This document shows, piece by piece, positions 11,927-25,800 of a stretch of 64,000 nt of DNA (within the stretch, counting starts at the first letter, position 1; each line of letters begins with the position of its first letter). This stretch comes from Pelodera strongyloides (Eukaryota; Nematoda; Chromadorea; Rhabditida; Rhabditidae). The notes below the pieces were generated by a model that did not search any database, was not told the DNA's origin, and saw only the letters and a program-made list of their open reading frames with translations. A program made the translations under genes and the position numbers. The stretch lies in the NCBI GenBank assembly GCA_036852015.1, contig JAANDG010000584.1, positions 1 to 64,000 of the forward strand, written 5' to 3'.

Positions 11927-14900
11927 ATGTCTGCCGCCGCAGAAGTTGCCGAAGCCGTACAGAATGTGGCCATCAATGGTATGAATTGTTGCATGAATTA
12001 TGTTTTAAGTAAGGAGTTAAGGAGCAAAATCAGCAAACGAGCCTACATATGTATTATAGCTTCAGCTTCTATGTGTAAATTCCATTGATATCCTTCAATA
12101 CGATTTGACATACTAGGTCGCATTTCTACAAATGGGAACATAATTGCTACGGCTGAATTTTGTGAAGTATGTCGTCGTGGTGGATGTATTTCAGATTTTG
12201 AATATGAGCTTGTTTTAGGTGAAATAAACGGTGAACACAAGGGCGAAGAGAAGAAAGAAGACATTGTGACACCGTGGGACGTGTCCTCGTCCAGTGCAAC
12301 CGGTGTCGACTACGATAAGCTGATTGGTAGGTGTTTGGGGATTGTAGAATACTTCTGTAGTTTGTAGTGTTGTATATGTTAGTCCATGAAGGAAACCCTA
12401 AAGCCCAGCGCAAGCCCGTTTGCTTTCCTTGAAAACCCGTTTTCATTTGTTCCTGCTCTTTTGGCATGCGCACTTGTGTCCCAATGGATTTTCAATGTTT
12501 TCCATACCTAGCCAATTTACTCTGTTATATTTAGGGGTTTAGGGGTGTTGTTTAAATTTTAAATTAATCGTTATCGTTGTATTTTCAATTTTCAGTCAAG
12601 TTTGGATGTCGTAAGATGACACAGGAACTGGTCGACCGACTGGAAAAGTTGTCCGGACAGAAACCGCATGTATTCATGCGACGCGGAGTCTACTTTGCTC
12701 ATCGGTATGTGAACTGTTGTATTAAAGGGACAGGCCCATCAAACTAAACGTATATTTACGATTTCTTCTTATTTTTTATTATTATTGTTTATTACAATAC
12801 ATAAAAACTAAATTTTATCGCCATTCACCCCGGGGGAATTTTTTTCCGACGAGCTCAATGTATATTGCTACCGTTGCCTGGCCCTTCCTCTCGTTGCCTA
12901 TCCGCTCTGGTTGTCTGCTCTCTGGGTGTGCACAGTCCTTTTTTTCTCTGGCGCCCTTTTATTGAGCACACTCTCTCATTCGTAATGCTACAACTGTGTT
13001 ATAACATACGCAAATTAAAAGATTTATTAGGACTAAATTGATGCAGCTACGGTACCCTTATAAGTTGGGCTCGTCGTAAGTTCCCCGGGGTGAATGTGGA
13101 TAAAAATTAGTGTGTATATAAAATTTAGTTTTTATGTATTGTAATAAACGCTGCTAATAAAAAATAACATGAAATCGTAAATATATGTTTATTTTGATGG
13201 GCCTGTCCCTTTAAGAACGTATTATTTGTTTGATAACATCGTAACACTTTGCAAACCACGTGTTATACCACTTCAAACGTTGTCCTTTTAGTGATCTGTC
13301 CGCTATCCTGGATCGTGTGGAGCAGAAGAAGCCCTTCTTCCTCTACACTGGCCGTGGTCCCTCTTCTGGTTCTCTCCATCTCGGCCATCTCATTCCATTT
13401 TTCTTCACCAAATGGCTCCAGGATGTGTTGGACGTGCCACTTGTTATCCAGGTGAGATTATTGCTGAAATTCGTCTCGCGTTTACTAAATGTACGGTGTA
13501 GAATGTTTCTGTATTAGAATTTGAATGGTTTTGGTTCTTCATAACAATTAACAAGAGGGTGTTTTTGAAGAGGCTTTGGGGTTGTGGCTAGGCATTTACA
13601 GTGGGATAGGATGTGTGCATATAATACAGAATTATCTTTCAATGCTTTGTTTTGAGCATTTTCTTTCCTCTAATTCTTATATTTTAATGGAATAAATAAG
13701 TTTGTCTTCGTTGATTTTTTTTAAATTTCAGTTGACCGACGATGAGAAATTCCTGTGGAAAGGAATGAAAGTGGAGGAGGCGAAGAAAATGGCGATTGAG
13801 AATATTAAGGTAATCGATAATTGGTACTTACGACTGTCTTACGATACGGTGTAAGATTCGGTTGGTGTGTCTTACGATATAAACATTATGCTTTGAATTA
13901 GACAAATCCTTCCTTTGTGTCTTTGAGCCCTCACCGTTTGTGCGAATATTTTATTAAAGAGTTAATAATAAGAATGTGATCGATCATCGATCACGTCATG
14001 GAGCGTTTTGTAAACTCTTTCTCTGCTCTGAACAATAATTGATGTAATTGATTTCCTTTGAATAACACGCTCTTGAAGTATTTTCATCTCTATATTATAT
14101 TACAGGATATTATCGCCGTTGGATTCGACCCTGAGAAGACGTTCATTTTCAACGACTTTGATTATATGTGGTGTGTTTTTTTTTATATTTACAGCTTGTT
14201 TTGGTCTTATTTTTTATTAATGTGTCGAGCTTATTTGTTGAGTAGTGGTGACAGTATGGGTTGTTAGTTGGGATTATTCGTTAATTGTGGTGTTTGTTAT
14301 ATGGCTAGAGGTGTGTATATCCTTGTGCAGTTTCGTAGTATTTAATTTTTGTATATAATCGTTATCACTGTTTGTGTCACGTAGTTACATACCCACTTGT
14401 TTTGGAACTTTCTGACTTTGTTTCTTTGTTGATAGTCATGCACCTCAAATTGCCTCGTTCGTGTGATGGAAAACTAATTTTTTTATATTTTAATTTATAA
14501 TTTATAATTATAATTTATTTATAATTATTGTGTTCTTCAGCCCGCCTTTCTACGAGAATATTGTGAAGATCTGGAAATCGGTGACCAATAACCAAGCGAG
14601 AGCCATCTTCGGGTTTTCGGGTGAGTTTTTATTTGTATGCAGCATTCGGGCATGTTATGACCATAAAGCAATCAGGTACCAATTGCGCCTTCTTAATTGG
14701 TACGTGAAACATGTTGTTTTTAACGATTTTTCAAATAAAATCACTTTTTATACATCGTCGCTGTTCCTTTGGCTTTCGAAACTAGTAGATTCCCATGTGT
14801 GTTCATACTTCGTAGTATACTTTTACTTTTGTGTAAACGAGTGCTACCTTCGGGTAGCACCTGAAGGGCAGTTGCAATTCTCTCTCTAAGCGATATAACA

Positions 14901-16925
14901 CCTGCATTTGAAACGTATATGGGACAATTGCATTCCCATAAGGTGTTTTCAAATGAATACAATCTGACTCAAAGTCGCGGTTTTGTCTGTATACACCACA
15001 TGGAATACGGTGTCCAGCGTACATTTCAAAAGCCGATTGTTATACCGCTTTAATTCTTCGTAATTCAGGCGAAGATCCGATGGGTAAGGGCGCTTTCCCG
15101 GCAGTGGAGGCGGCTCCCTGTTTCTCCTCCTCGTTCCCTCATATTTTTGGAACCAAAAAGGACATTCCGTGTCTGATTCCCTGTGCTATTGATCAGGTAT
15201 TTTGTGGCTGTTATGGTTTCTTTTTTATTCATATTTATGTACATTTGAATGTTTCAAGTAAAAAAATGCACAAAATGTGTATACCTCGAATCGAATTAGC
15301 AATGTAGCGGGTTGTTGAACTTGTTCACACTGTGCTTTTGGGGTTTAGTTTATTTTATTGACTTCTGCAATCTTCTTCTGCATTTGTTTGAGTTTTAGGG
15401 GATATGTCTGATATGGTGGGTAGAGTAGAGGAAAGAAAGAAAGAAAGAAAGAAATATAGAAGTAGAGTAAAACATTTAATTCAGGACCCATATTTCCGTA
15501 TGACGAGAGATGTGGCACCGAAGCTCAAGTTCCCCAAGCCATCTCTTATCTTCAACTCATTTTTGCCGGCTCTTCAAGGTTATTTTTTAATCGTTATTGT
15601 ATTTTAAGGTGGATAGTTGTTGATCATTCCCTTTTATATTTTGTATAGGCATAGTTACCACGCTATGCGCAAAATCTTGAAAACCAGTACCAGCGTTCAG
15701 AATATGAAAATTGCACACGTACGATACAAGCCATTAGCAAGGGACCAAGGGATATCAAACATATCAAAAAAAATTATTGGTGTTTGCTATTGTATAGTGT
15801 TCATTGTCGATATTTCCTGTATTGCTACGAGCCAAGTGGTTTGGTCACCTTATAATGTACGTAACCAACATTAGTACGTTATCCACGTGTGTTTCGAGTT
15901 CACTTATATGATAAATACGGTTTAGTCCGCATCTTTATAATTATCTTAATTAGTGGCCTCTCTTTCAGGTGCCCAGACTAAGATGAGCGCTTCGGACTTG
16001 AACTCGTGCATTTACATTTCGGACACGCCAAAGCAGATTAAGACCAAGGTGAGAAATGTTATAGTTAAGATTTTGGAGTGTCCAATAGTAGTATTCTTAT
16101 CGATGTCTTATATTGTAGGGTGTGATGAGATATTTATTGGAGGTTAATAAACATAACGTCGCTACTTCTTCTTATGCGGTTTCTAGGTGCAAACTAATTT
16201 TTGTATGCAAGCTATATACATTGTTCATGTTCATAGATAGCATTGTCAACAGCAGATATACCATTGTATGTAAATTTCCCTAATTTCCCTTGTGTAGTAC
16301 GGTAGAACAATTCATATGTACACATTGCCGTTTTCTTTAAATGTGTTTGTTATTCATTTTTTTTGTGTTGGTATTATAATATAATTTATTATTATAATAA
16401 GATATTAATTATATAGAAGAAGATCTGTGTTCTTATTGTTGTCTTTCAGATCAACAAATATGCGTTCTCTGGTGGTCAGCCGACAGTCGAAGAGCACAGA
16501 GAAAAAGGAGGAAATTGTGATGTGGACATCTCGTTCCAGGTTCGTTGGATGGTTTTATTTTTCAGTTTGTAATTCCTGTAATAGTGTTGCTTATTGACTT
16601 TTGCAAATGACACAGTTTACGTAAAAAATCACGTTTTGCTTCGTGAATGTTCGCTGTCCTCGTCTTAGAACTGAGTAAAGGGCCGAAGTATCGTATTGCC
16701 TACGAAAGTCGGAAATGTTGATAGTTGCTGTAAATGCATTTGTGGGAAGTGAATTCCTTACCTGAATGGAGCATTGTTTTTTACGTGCATATATATCCGT
16801 TGTATAAATTGGGATGTTATATATTTAACATTTTTTACACTAATTGAATCGTTTTCAGTTCCTCACATTCTTCTTGGAAGATGATGAGAAATTGGAGCAA
16901 ATTAGACAGGTATGATTTTATTATA

Positions 16926-16973
<48 letters not shown>

Positions 16974-17663
16974 TAAAATCAATAGAATACTTAATTATAA
17001 CGCAGCGTTATTTATGAATATTACAAATAATAAAAATAAATAATATGGTTCACTATTTGCTTGCTATATGAGCACTCATTATCTTTACCAAAACAATTGT
17101 TTTATTTTCAGGATTACACATCAGGAAAGCTGCTCACTGGTGAACTGAAGGCCTTGGCCATTCAAGAGGTGCCGTTTTATTTATTTATTTTATCGCTGAT
17201 TGTGAGAAGATTCTTTTGTCGTTTGTCGTTAGTTTTTGGCGCATTTCTTTTCCTATGGTAGCTGTTATTGCATCGGCTTATAACATAATGTGTTGTTTAT
17301 TCGCCATGTTTCAAAGATCTTATTTCAACGAGATCTAGCTGAAGACTTGATGAAAGTAAATGTGTTTGCTAATTTTTGGACATTTCTGGCTGACGCAGCG
17401 CTCAAAATTTGTGTAAACTATAACAAGAGAGCGTTCAGCTGTCCGGACCATTTTTCAAAACTACGTAACGTGTCATATAACGGGGTAATAGTGACGAAAT
17501 AAGGGTATAATAAAAAAAGGTTAAAGAGGTAATTAAATTAACTAATCACTTTTTTGTTTAGGTGACCCGAGTGGTTTCGGATATGCAAGCAAGAAGGAAG
17601 AACGTGACCGATGAAACAGTGGATGAATTCAGGAAAGTTAGGAAGTTGAAATTTGACTTCTAA
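11927..17663 (+). CDS. WARS1: Cytosolic tryptophanyl-tRNA synthetase
   Basis: Exons 11927-11978, 12219-12326, 12596-12704, 13292-13451, 13732-13809, 14106-14170, 14541-14620, 15069-15196, 15485-15578, 15969-16048, 16450-16539, 16859-16909, 17112-17168, 17562-17663 join in frame to 417 aa plus TAA. It charges tRNA-Trp with tryptophan in the cytosol. Class I signatures are present: the HIGH-type HLGH (about residues 119-122) within [14 protein letters not shown], and KMSAS (about 296-300). Family-diagnostic stretches include [33 protein letters not shown] and [13 protein letters not shown]. The N-terminus is a short acidic leader without a WHEP domain. The start ATG directly follows a TTCAG acceptor at 11926, so a 5' UTR intron or trans-splice site is likely. 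All introns are GT-AG. One holds MITE B copy 1. Confidence 0.97.
12722..13214. mobile_element. MITE family B, copy 1
   Basis: A 493-bp element in a WARS1 intron. It begins TTAAAGGGACAGGCCCATCA and ends with its inverted copy; the TIRs extend about 40 bp through TATATTTACGA. TTAA is present at both ends. There is no internal coding capacity. Other copies are at 22674 and 27738. Confidence 0.88.
14841..14860 (+). other. UUCG-tetraloop hairpin
   Basis: GTGCTACC-TTCG-GGTAGCAC forms an 8-bp perfect stem with a C(UUCG)G loop, inside the WARS1 intron 14621-15068. Function is unknown. Confidence 0.6.
16931..16970. repeat. (ATT)n microsatellite
   Basis: About 13 uninterrupted ATT units just after the donor of WARS1 exon 16859-16909. 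Confidence 0.95.
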
Positions 17664-19881
17664 GTTTTAATTAAGTTGAGGGATTACAGTAAGGTGTATG
17701 TTCGAACCTGGGCATAAAACGATGTGTGAACTGGCACACGAGACATTTCCAAAGGCTTCCGCTTGTTACAAATGTAGGAGCGGAATGTCTGTTGATACTT
17801 CTGATGTTTTTCCGGCAAGCTAAATCCCACGCATTTACACTCAGTTTGGAGTTGGCCGTTTTTGCTCAGGTTCGAACTGATCCGATGTGGAAACTGTTTG
17901 TTATACCGTGATTCTTTTCCCACTAGGTAGCTATATCCACACCCCCTCCCCTGAATGGGTATCTACTAGACTCTGGCGCATTTTGCAACTCTTTTCCGTC
18001 TGTATCTAGTACCTAGTACCTTTACCCCTAAAAAATATGCATAAATGGGCATCGTATACAGTAGTGTCCCTTCCAAAGTGTGTCGATCTTTCTTGCTTTT
18101 TTTGTCTCTAGTTTTGTTTTTAGAATAAGTTGTTTTATGAACCTGATTGTGAGATTCTTTGTGCATGATCGTTTTGTTCTTCCTTCTGCTTATTTGAGAA
18201 GTGTTTTAAAGCGGTATGACACGTGGCACAAGGTGAAACATAATTTACAAGCAATATGTGTGAGTATACTTTCTAGCATGTGTTTCAACACCACGTGTCA
18301 CACCGCTTTAATGGTTTCGGCTTAACCTCCGTTTTCTATTGCTTGTTTCCTCTTTTCTTGGCTGAGCTTCCTGTGTTTTGGACCATATCCATAGTAAATT
18401 ATTCTAGAATATTGAATTGTTATTTTAGTTGTTGGATTTGGATATGGGGCACTTTTAGTGACATTTTATTTGTATTTTTCCGTTTGTTGGGGTTTGTAAG
18501 CTTTGGGCATGTGTCCTTTAAATTTGTAATTCAGTGATATTTTATTTCCTTCTCGGTTTTTATATGGATGGTCCCCGGTAGTTTTCCTTTAGTCTTCGCT
18601 TTATTTGTTCATTTAGCTTATAATTATAATGACCTGTTTCCGCCTTCTTGTTGTTAATTGTTATCTTATTGTTAGAGCGAACCTCCTAACTTACAGAATC
18701 ATAATAAAGAATTTACAGTTTGTTTTGTTTTGTGCGTTATTTTTACCTGGTTGGGTGGCGTTTTGTGCACAACAGGAACTTCGCTTGATTTACAAAATTT
18801 CGGGGATACTGTAGTACTAGCTGTAGCGTCAGAAATCGGAACTTTGAGACTGCGCTGCTCGCCCACATCGAAATTGAGGTTGCCGCTTCAAATTGGCACC
18901 CGTCGTTTTAGTGATGTCTCTGAACATTTGCTAATTTCTGTTCCGGAAGAGCACTGAATAATGTAAAAAAGAGCACTGAATAATTTGGGGCTGTAGCGTG
19001 TTACACCGCTTTCATTATGGACGTCCGAATCATTATTGCTCAAGAAACTTGCATGCATCAGGATCCAGGCCAAAGGGATAGTTTTTCATAAAGATTTGCA
19101 AAGGGAATCGTAAAAATATGCGCATGTGAAAAAGAGCATTTATCATTTGCGGATAACCATATTGCTTAAGATATTCTCAAGTACCGATGTCACTGCTCTG
19201 GCCCTAGCGAGAAGGGCCAAAGAGATAGAGGGGATAGTAGATGGGACCCTTGGGACCATAGGGAACTGGGACCCGGAAAGTCCCCGAGAAAGGGAGGACT
19301 GGGAACTTAGATCACACAGACGATAAAGTGTTCCCAGAGTGGGCGAGTTGAGTTAGTCACTTTTAGTGGAGAGATTTGTTTTTGAAAGTATTGGTTGTTT
19401 TCTGAAGTTTGATGTTTACCAAATCGGGATTATAGTCCAATAAAACTCTTTTTTGTTTCCTTTGTTAGCGCGATAGCGCAAACATAGTTTGGGTTTGATC
19501 TGTTTCCAGTTTTCACCCTGAATTTTTTCAATAAGCTTTGCACATTCTGAATTCTGTGCCAGGCTACAACTTAATGATATTTCAGGAACTCCTTGCATAT
19601 ATTGTTGACAAAACCCTAGCAGCATGAATGATCCTGTTTGAGTTTGATACAGTTTGACTTAATCGAAAGCATTAGGTAAGTGGTAAGTCAATATATGTAG
19701 ATTAGTATTACTTCCAACAAGGTAATTCAAACGTCCATCCATTTTGTCCTTTGTCTCCCTGACTCTGACTACCAATCAACTATTATATCAATAAGTTATA
19801 TATTGTTTAACTTGTATCATGTCTGTTTGTGAAGCAAGCACATCCTGTCAATCATGTGTTGTTATTAAAAAAACATAATAT
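17664..19881. other. WARS1-K2P intergenic region
   Basis: I see no supported gene. It holds MITE D copy 1 (18206-18311), a 2x tandem of GAGCACTGAATAAT near 18950-18985, and a G-rich stretch near 19230-19310. An AATAAA lies at 18703-18708. Confidence 0.5.
18206..18311. mobile_element. MITE family D, copy 1
   Basis: A 106-bp element with ends TTAAAGCGGTATGACACGTG and its inverse CACGTGTCACACCGCTTTAA. TTAA is present at both ends. Confidence 0.8.
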
Positions 19882-22800
19882 ATGCGTTGCTTTCAACGCT
19901 CAGAAGTTTTTGTGAAGATGCGTCGGGCGTCGAACGTGAATACCCGGCTCACACGTCTACGACAGTCCTTTCGACAGGGGGTAAGTTATGAATTGTTATT
20001 GGAAGAAATGAAATGTTCCAACAGTTGTTGTTTTATTAAGATTTCAAGCTGTATAACAGCCGGAAAAAAGTTATGGAGCTGGAAAAAAAGCACTTTAAAG
20101 CGAAATACCGGCCGGTATTTCGCTTTCAATTGTTTCCACAATTACACAAGTATCGGTTTTTGATAATTAATAACAGTTTGTTATTATATATGCAGAGCTC
20201 AGGCGGTCAGATGCTGTTCCCGCGGGCCTGTTTTTTTAACTTACCCCCTCCAAACAGAAATTCAATAACTTCGGGGATTTCAGAAAAGGATACGCTTTGG
20301 AATCAGAGCTTTCTCTATTCAAGAATGGTTATCAATCTTGTATACGAACAATAACAAAGGGCCGCGAATGTATATGACATAGGGGCCCATAAAATTTACG
20401 GAATGACGAAATATATAGACTAGGCGGAGACCTTTGGAATACGTTTAGATTCGGGAAATTAAATTTTAGGTTAAATATTCAATTGTTTGGTTTTATGGGG
20501 AATTTCGAAGCAAAGCACTATTTGCCGGCGCTCGCCTCGACAGTATACGGACAAAGAAAATTAAGTGAACTAAATTTGTGCACCATTTCCAGGCCCTTCA
20601 AATTGGTACTCAATTACGTGATGAGGCTTTACATGGTCTTCACAAGGTCAGAAAGGTGCCCAGGTGGCTGCGAATATTGCGAACGGTGTGTAATTTTTTT
20701 CTATTCTATGTGATGACCATTTTCTCGTACTGTTAGATATTGAGCTTAAAGCGGTATGCGCGTGGTTTGTGAAAAGTCTGAGGACAACTGCATTACTGCG
20801 TCTATTTCCAAGCACTTCAAAGGCACTAAAGCCAGCTCAAATTGGGCTCGATTGCTTGTTCTAATCATTCTCATTTGCATCGGCAGTTTCCAAAATACTT
20901 TTCAAAGACCGGATGTCATTTCTCTTTAAAGGATCGCAGTCACTACAAATTCGTATTTTTTATTCGCTTTTCATTAATTGTTCAAGTATGTGAAGAAAAC
21001 GACGATTCCAGCGCCAAAGTACGGCAAAACGAACTCAGGGAGAGAAATCCCTGTTTATGACTTTTACTTATATACCGTAGTTTATAATTGCCCGTATAGA
21101 GTTTCATAATAAATACCCTGCAGTGATAAACCACGCGCCAGGTGTAACACTGCAGGCTGTTCACTCTCCAAGTACCCCTGGCAATTGCATATATGCACCG
21201 GCGTCGGTCATTTATCAAAACTCATTCTCATTGATTTCTCTCCCTGAGTTCCATTTTATGTGGATTTTTATGGGCTGCATATTGTTTTATAAATCTACTT
21301 GCATCTAATAAAAATCGAATAAAAAAGTTGATTTTGAAGTGACTGCCTTCCTTTAAAACATTTTTTTTTTGCCTTTCTAGGTCTACCACGACTACGGTCT
21401 CAAACACGTGTGTCTTATTTCGATTCTGGTCATTTATCAATTTATGGGAGCTGCAATATTCTATGCGTGCGAAGCGGGGTTTGATGAGTCGAAGGAACAA
21501 TTGTGGATTGCTAATATACGGTAGGGGTTTTCTTTCCAGGAATTCAACTAGTAAAGAGGAGGGGCATAAAGTCACCGTACAAGTTCTTGTTCTGGATTTA
21601 AAGCGAAATACCAGCCCGTTTTTGAAACACATCGAGTAGACCAACGTTCTTATGCATGCATCTTATGCAAATGAACATAAACTATAATAAAAAATCGAGC
21701 TAAATTTGAGCAAATTAGCACAAATGCGTAAGAATTTAATTATCCACGATTCATTTCAAAACCCGGCCGGTATTTCGCTTTAAACGCTAAAAGTTAATAA
21801 TTTAAAAACACCCTTGCGCTATATGGTCGTGCTCTAGCTCTAGTATTCTCCATGCCCAAATCACGTACATTATTGTAAAGTTCGAGTGGGATTTTTGTGC
21901 CGATTACTTTCTGGATTTTGACATTTCACTCATGTTAAATATAATATATTTCAGACGAAATCGAACGAAATTTGTTGGCGAAATCATCCCATTAATGTTC
22001 AATAACAGTGATTATTTGTTCTTTTTAACGCAGGAGCAGACTGATGAGGTGTAGTTGTCAAATATTAATATTCCTACTGTATAATAGGGGAGTCCTCCAA
22101 CACTCCAACGCATTGGCGGAGCCACTTTTGCTTGGCGCAGCCTTAGATGCCCTTAGAGTCACCGTTGAAGTCCGACTTTCATTTAGCGCCCATAATGACG
22201 CCTCATTCGAGGACAAGATAATATTTGGCAATAAACAGGTCGAGCGTAAATATTGTTATTATTCTTAACCATCCAAGCAATTACTTATATCATATGTTAT
22301 TCATTTAAAATAACTCTCCGATTATTTTTCCTCACAGGTCGCCGGTAAGTTAGCTACAGAGATGTCTCGTTACGAGAAACAATTGGGAATAAAATACACT
22401 GATCAGAAGATAAAATGGGACTTTTGGAACGCGATGCTATATGCTCAGGCAAGAAAATTTACTTTACTTTTTTATTTTTTTCCTATTTTACTTGCTTTAT
22501 TTTCAAAGTTTAACTGACAATATGCTCTGTGCGGTCCCGCGAACGGTCCGCACCGTCCACGCGTCACAACGGGACGGCGCACTCGTCTAGGGTGCTCTGC
22601 GCGAGCGCCACACTGACCGCACACTAACTCATTCATAAATTGATGTGCATGGATGCGGTAACCTTAAAGGGACAGGCCCATCAAAATAAACCTATATTTA
22701 CGATACGTTCATAATGACTATCAAGTATTTTTATTACAATATATACAAACTAAATTTCACCATTATTCGCCCTGGAAAACTTTTTTCCAATGCGCTCAAC

Positions 22801-25800
22801 GCATATGTATACCATAAAACTGCAGATTTCAAAGCTATATATGCAAATTTTAATCGCATTATAATTTCACGATAAATTTGCATAGACGACAAGGATTTTT
22901 GCGGCTTTATGGTATACATTTAAGCTGAGCGCATCGTAAAAAAGTTTTCCATGGCAAATAAATGTGAAATTTAGTTTGTATATATTGTAATAAAAATGCT
23001 TGATAGTCATTATGAACGTATCGTAAATATAGGTTTACTTTGATGGGCCTGTCCCTTTAATTTGTTATCCAAATCCTAAATCGGTGTGCCTGGCTATGGT
23101 AACCGTAATTTGTCACCATACTACTTGGTTATTACAGACAATTTGTACAACAATTGGCTACGGTCATCTGTATCCATCAACGAAAGCCGGACGAATATTT
23201 ACGATGTTTTATGCGATATTCGGAATTCCACTCGTGCTTTCCATATTGGATGATTTGGGTGAGTATTCTACAGTATCCTAATGCGTTTAGTATTCTTCGG
23301 CTGAACTTCAAAAACAAAAATATATAAATGAATGGCTTCGACTTCGGTCAAATTAATGGGGAATTATTTTACTAAGTAAAAGAAAGGACAAAAGAAAAAT
23401 AGTTATCAAACAGGTTTAAAGTAGAACAACCTGTATTGAAATGAGGTATGAGGCGCATTCGAACCTTTTAGTCAACAGGGTTCAATATATTACGTACACG
23501 TGCATTTTTGTTTGCTTACATACAGTTGAACTGCATGGATGGCCAACGTCTTGAACGTCTATCCCAATCTCCCTCATTACGTTCCTAAGCCTAAGCGCCT
23601 AAGCCTAAGAAACCCTAGTCCTAAGTTCTTAAGTATAGCTCTAAGCTTGCAGGTAAACTTCTGACACGTTGTCTGAAAACGCCGTGGTGGCTGATAAAAT
23701 GTGGATGTCGACGGGCGTTCAGGTACTGTACAAAACAGACGATGGAAGAGATCAAAAAATTGGATGATGAAGACAAGAGAGGTCAGTCGTACAGAGTTCG
23801 TTTTGGTTGGAAATTGAAACAGCCACTTCATTTTATTTTGCACCACAAGAGTCATTGAATTCTTTCATAGAAGGTACAGAAGGTACTTGTTTTATTAACT
23901 ACACTCTCGAAAACGGGATCCCAAACTGCAAACTTTTGAGGACGGTTATTGAGATTGTAATTTGTCATTGTATCGTTTATTGTTTTGGATCTAAGGTAAA
24001 ATGACAACGAAACTCAAAGAAAGTTGTAAAATAAGGAACAATATTGTTGAAAACACAATTGACCCGATATTTGAGATGAAATGCCTTAGGCCCTTAGCTT
24101 AGGAATTCTTCATTTAGATTTGGAAATCTTCGACCTTCCCATTCCGATTGCTATCTTTGTGGTCATCGCGTGGATATTCGTCTGCTCGGCAACCTTCTGT
24201 ATTTGGGAACAAGATTGGGACTATTTTGTCGCCTTTTACTTTTTCTTCATTTCACTCAGGTACATGAACATATTAACGCTGAATTGTGGAATTAACCATC
24301 GATGTACTAGGCTACCTCCGCATGCTCTTACGCTTAGTGTGCGCAGGTCTCGCGGCACTCTAATCGTGCGCGAGAATGTCGCGGCGCGCGCCCTCTAGTA
24401 TCTTGGTTGCCTATACGGCCGGTCCAAGGTTGTCGGGATTACTGGAAATGTTTAAGTTCTGATAGTTCAGGGGCGGTTCTTTCAAAAGTAATAATAAAAA
24501 AGCTGAAAATATATATTTTTTTAAATGTTTAGTACAATCGGTCTCGGTGACATCACTCCCACGGAACCAAAGTACCTTCTCATGTTATTTATTTACATAA
24601 TCATTGGACTTTCTCTGGTCTCGATGTGCATCAACTTGATACAGGTACGATTGATTATGAGTTGTAGAGTTTGGTCATTAGACATAATTAAAGCGAACTG
24701 CATCGAGCACAGCAGCATTCTCATGCAGCCTATGATTACCATAAATTAGAATAAAAAATCGAGTAACTTCGAGTAAATTAGCATAAATAAGTAAGAATTC
24801 AGTTGTCCATGATGCGTTCAAAAACCGGCCGGTATTTCGCTTTAACCATGAAACCTTTTGATTTGCCCAAAGGTGCTACTTGTGCTCAATTTGTGCATGC
24901 ACTTTCTACCAAAAGTGATGCAGTAGCCAATAACGTTATGCCCTGTGCAGTGCTAGTGTCGGCAAACCCCGTTCCTTCAAAATATCGCAGACGTCCCTAA
25001 AAATTGACTAATTCAGAATTTGTTATGGGCGTGGGATGTTAATTGTAGCCAGCAGCCACTAATGATACACAGAAAGATTACATTAAGTTTACATTAATGT
25101 TCACAAATGATTATGAATAGAGGCAGCAGACATGATGTGTCATATATTTAGGCGAAGCTCGAACGAACTTATGACGCTGGACGGCAGGAATTATTATTTG
25201 AACGTTCCGGAGGTCTACTATTGGATGTGGGCGGAGGACATGGGAAGAGTCGGCATATTCAGAGGAGGGGAAGCGCTTTGGGTGAGATTTTATAATTTAT
25301 TAAAAATATTTTTATTAAAAAAAAAGAATGATTGTAAAAGAGAGGACATCTATAAATCCAGATGCCCTAGCTTCTGACAGGTTATTGCAAATAAAAAAAG
25401 CACAGCACGAGCTTCTGTGCTTTTTTTAGGTGTTAGTTGGAAGTTTTGGAAGACTGTATTTCCTAAGGCCTAAGGCTAAGGACCTTTTGTTATAAGAAAT
25501 TTTTATAAAGTAGTTATGCAATGATGTGGTCTACTTTTAATTTTTAATGAGCTCGTTAAAAACTCAATTATTTTTATTCCCTCTTATTACGAACGCCTTG
25601 ATATTATGTGGTGTTTCAGCCAAATACCAGCCGGTTTTTGAAACGCATTGCGAACACCTGCTTTCTTATGTGGCATATGCAAATGAGCAAAAATTAGAAT
25701 AAAAACTAGACCCCAATTAGACCCCAAAAACCCGCAGGTATTTCGCTTTAATTATGCCATTATTCAATGTTTCAGTTACGATAAATAATATTTCTTTCAA

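Noticed and set aside
19416..19625. Minus-strand frame with protein-like LSCSLAQNSECAKLIEKIQ
   Set aside because: No partner exons or start could be linked; a fossil or chance frame is as likely.
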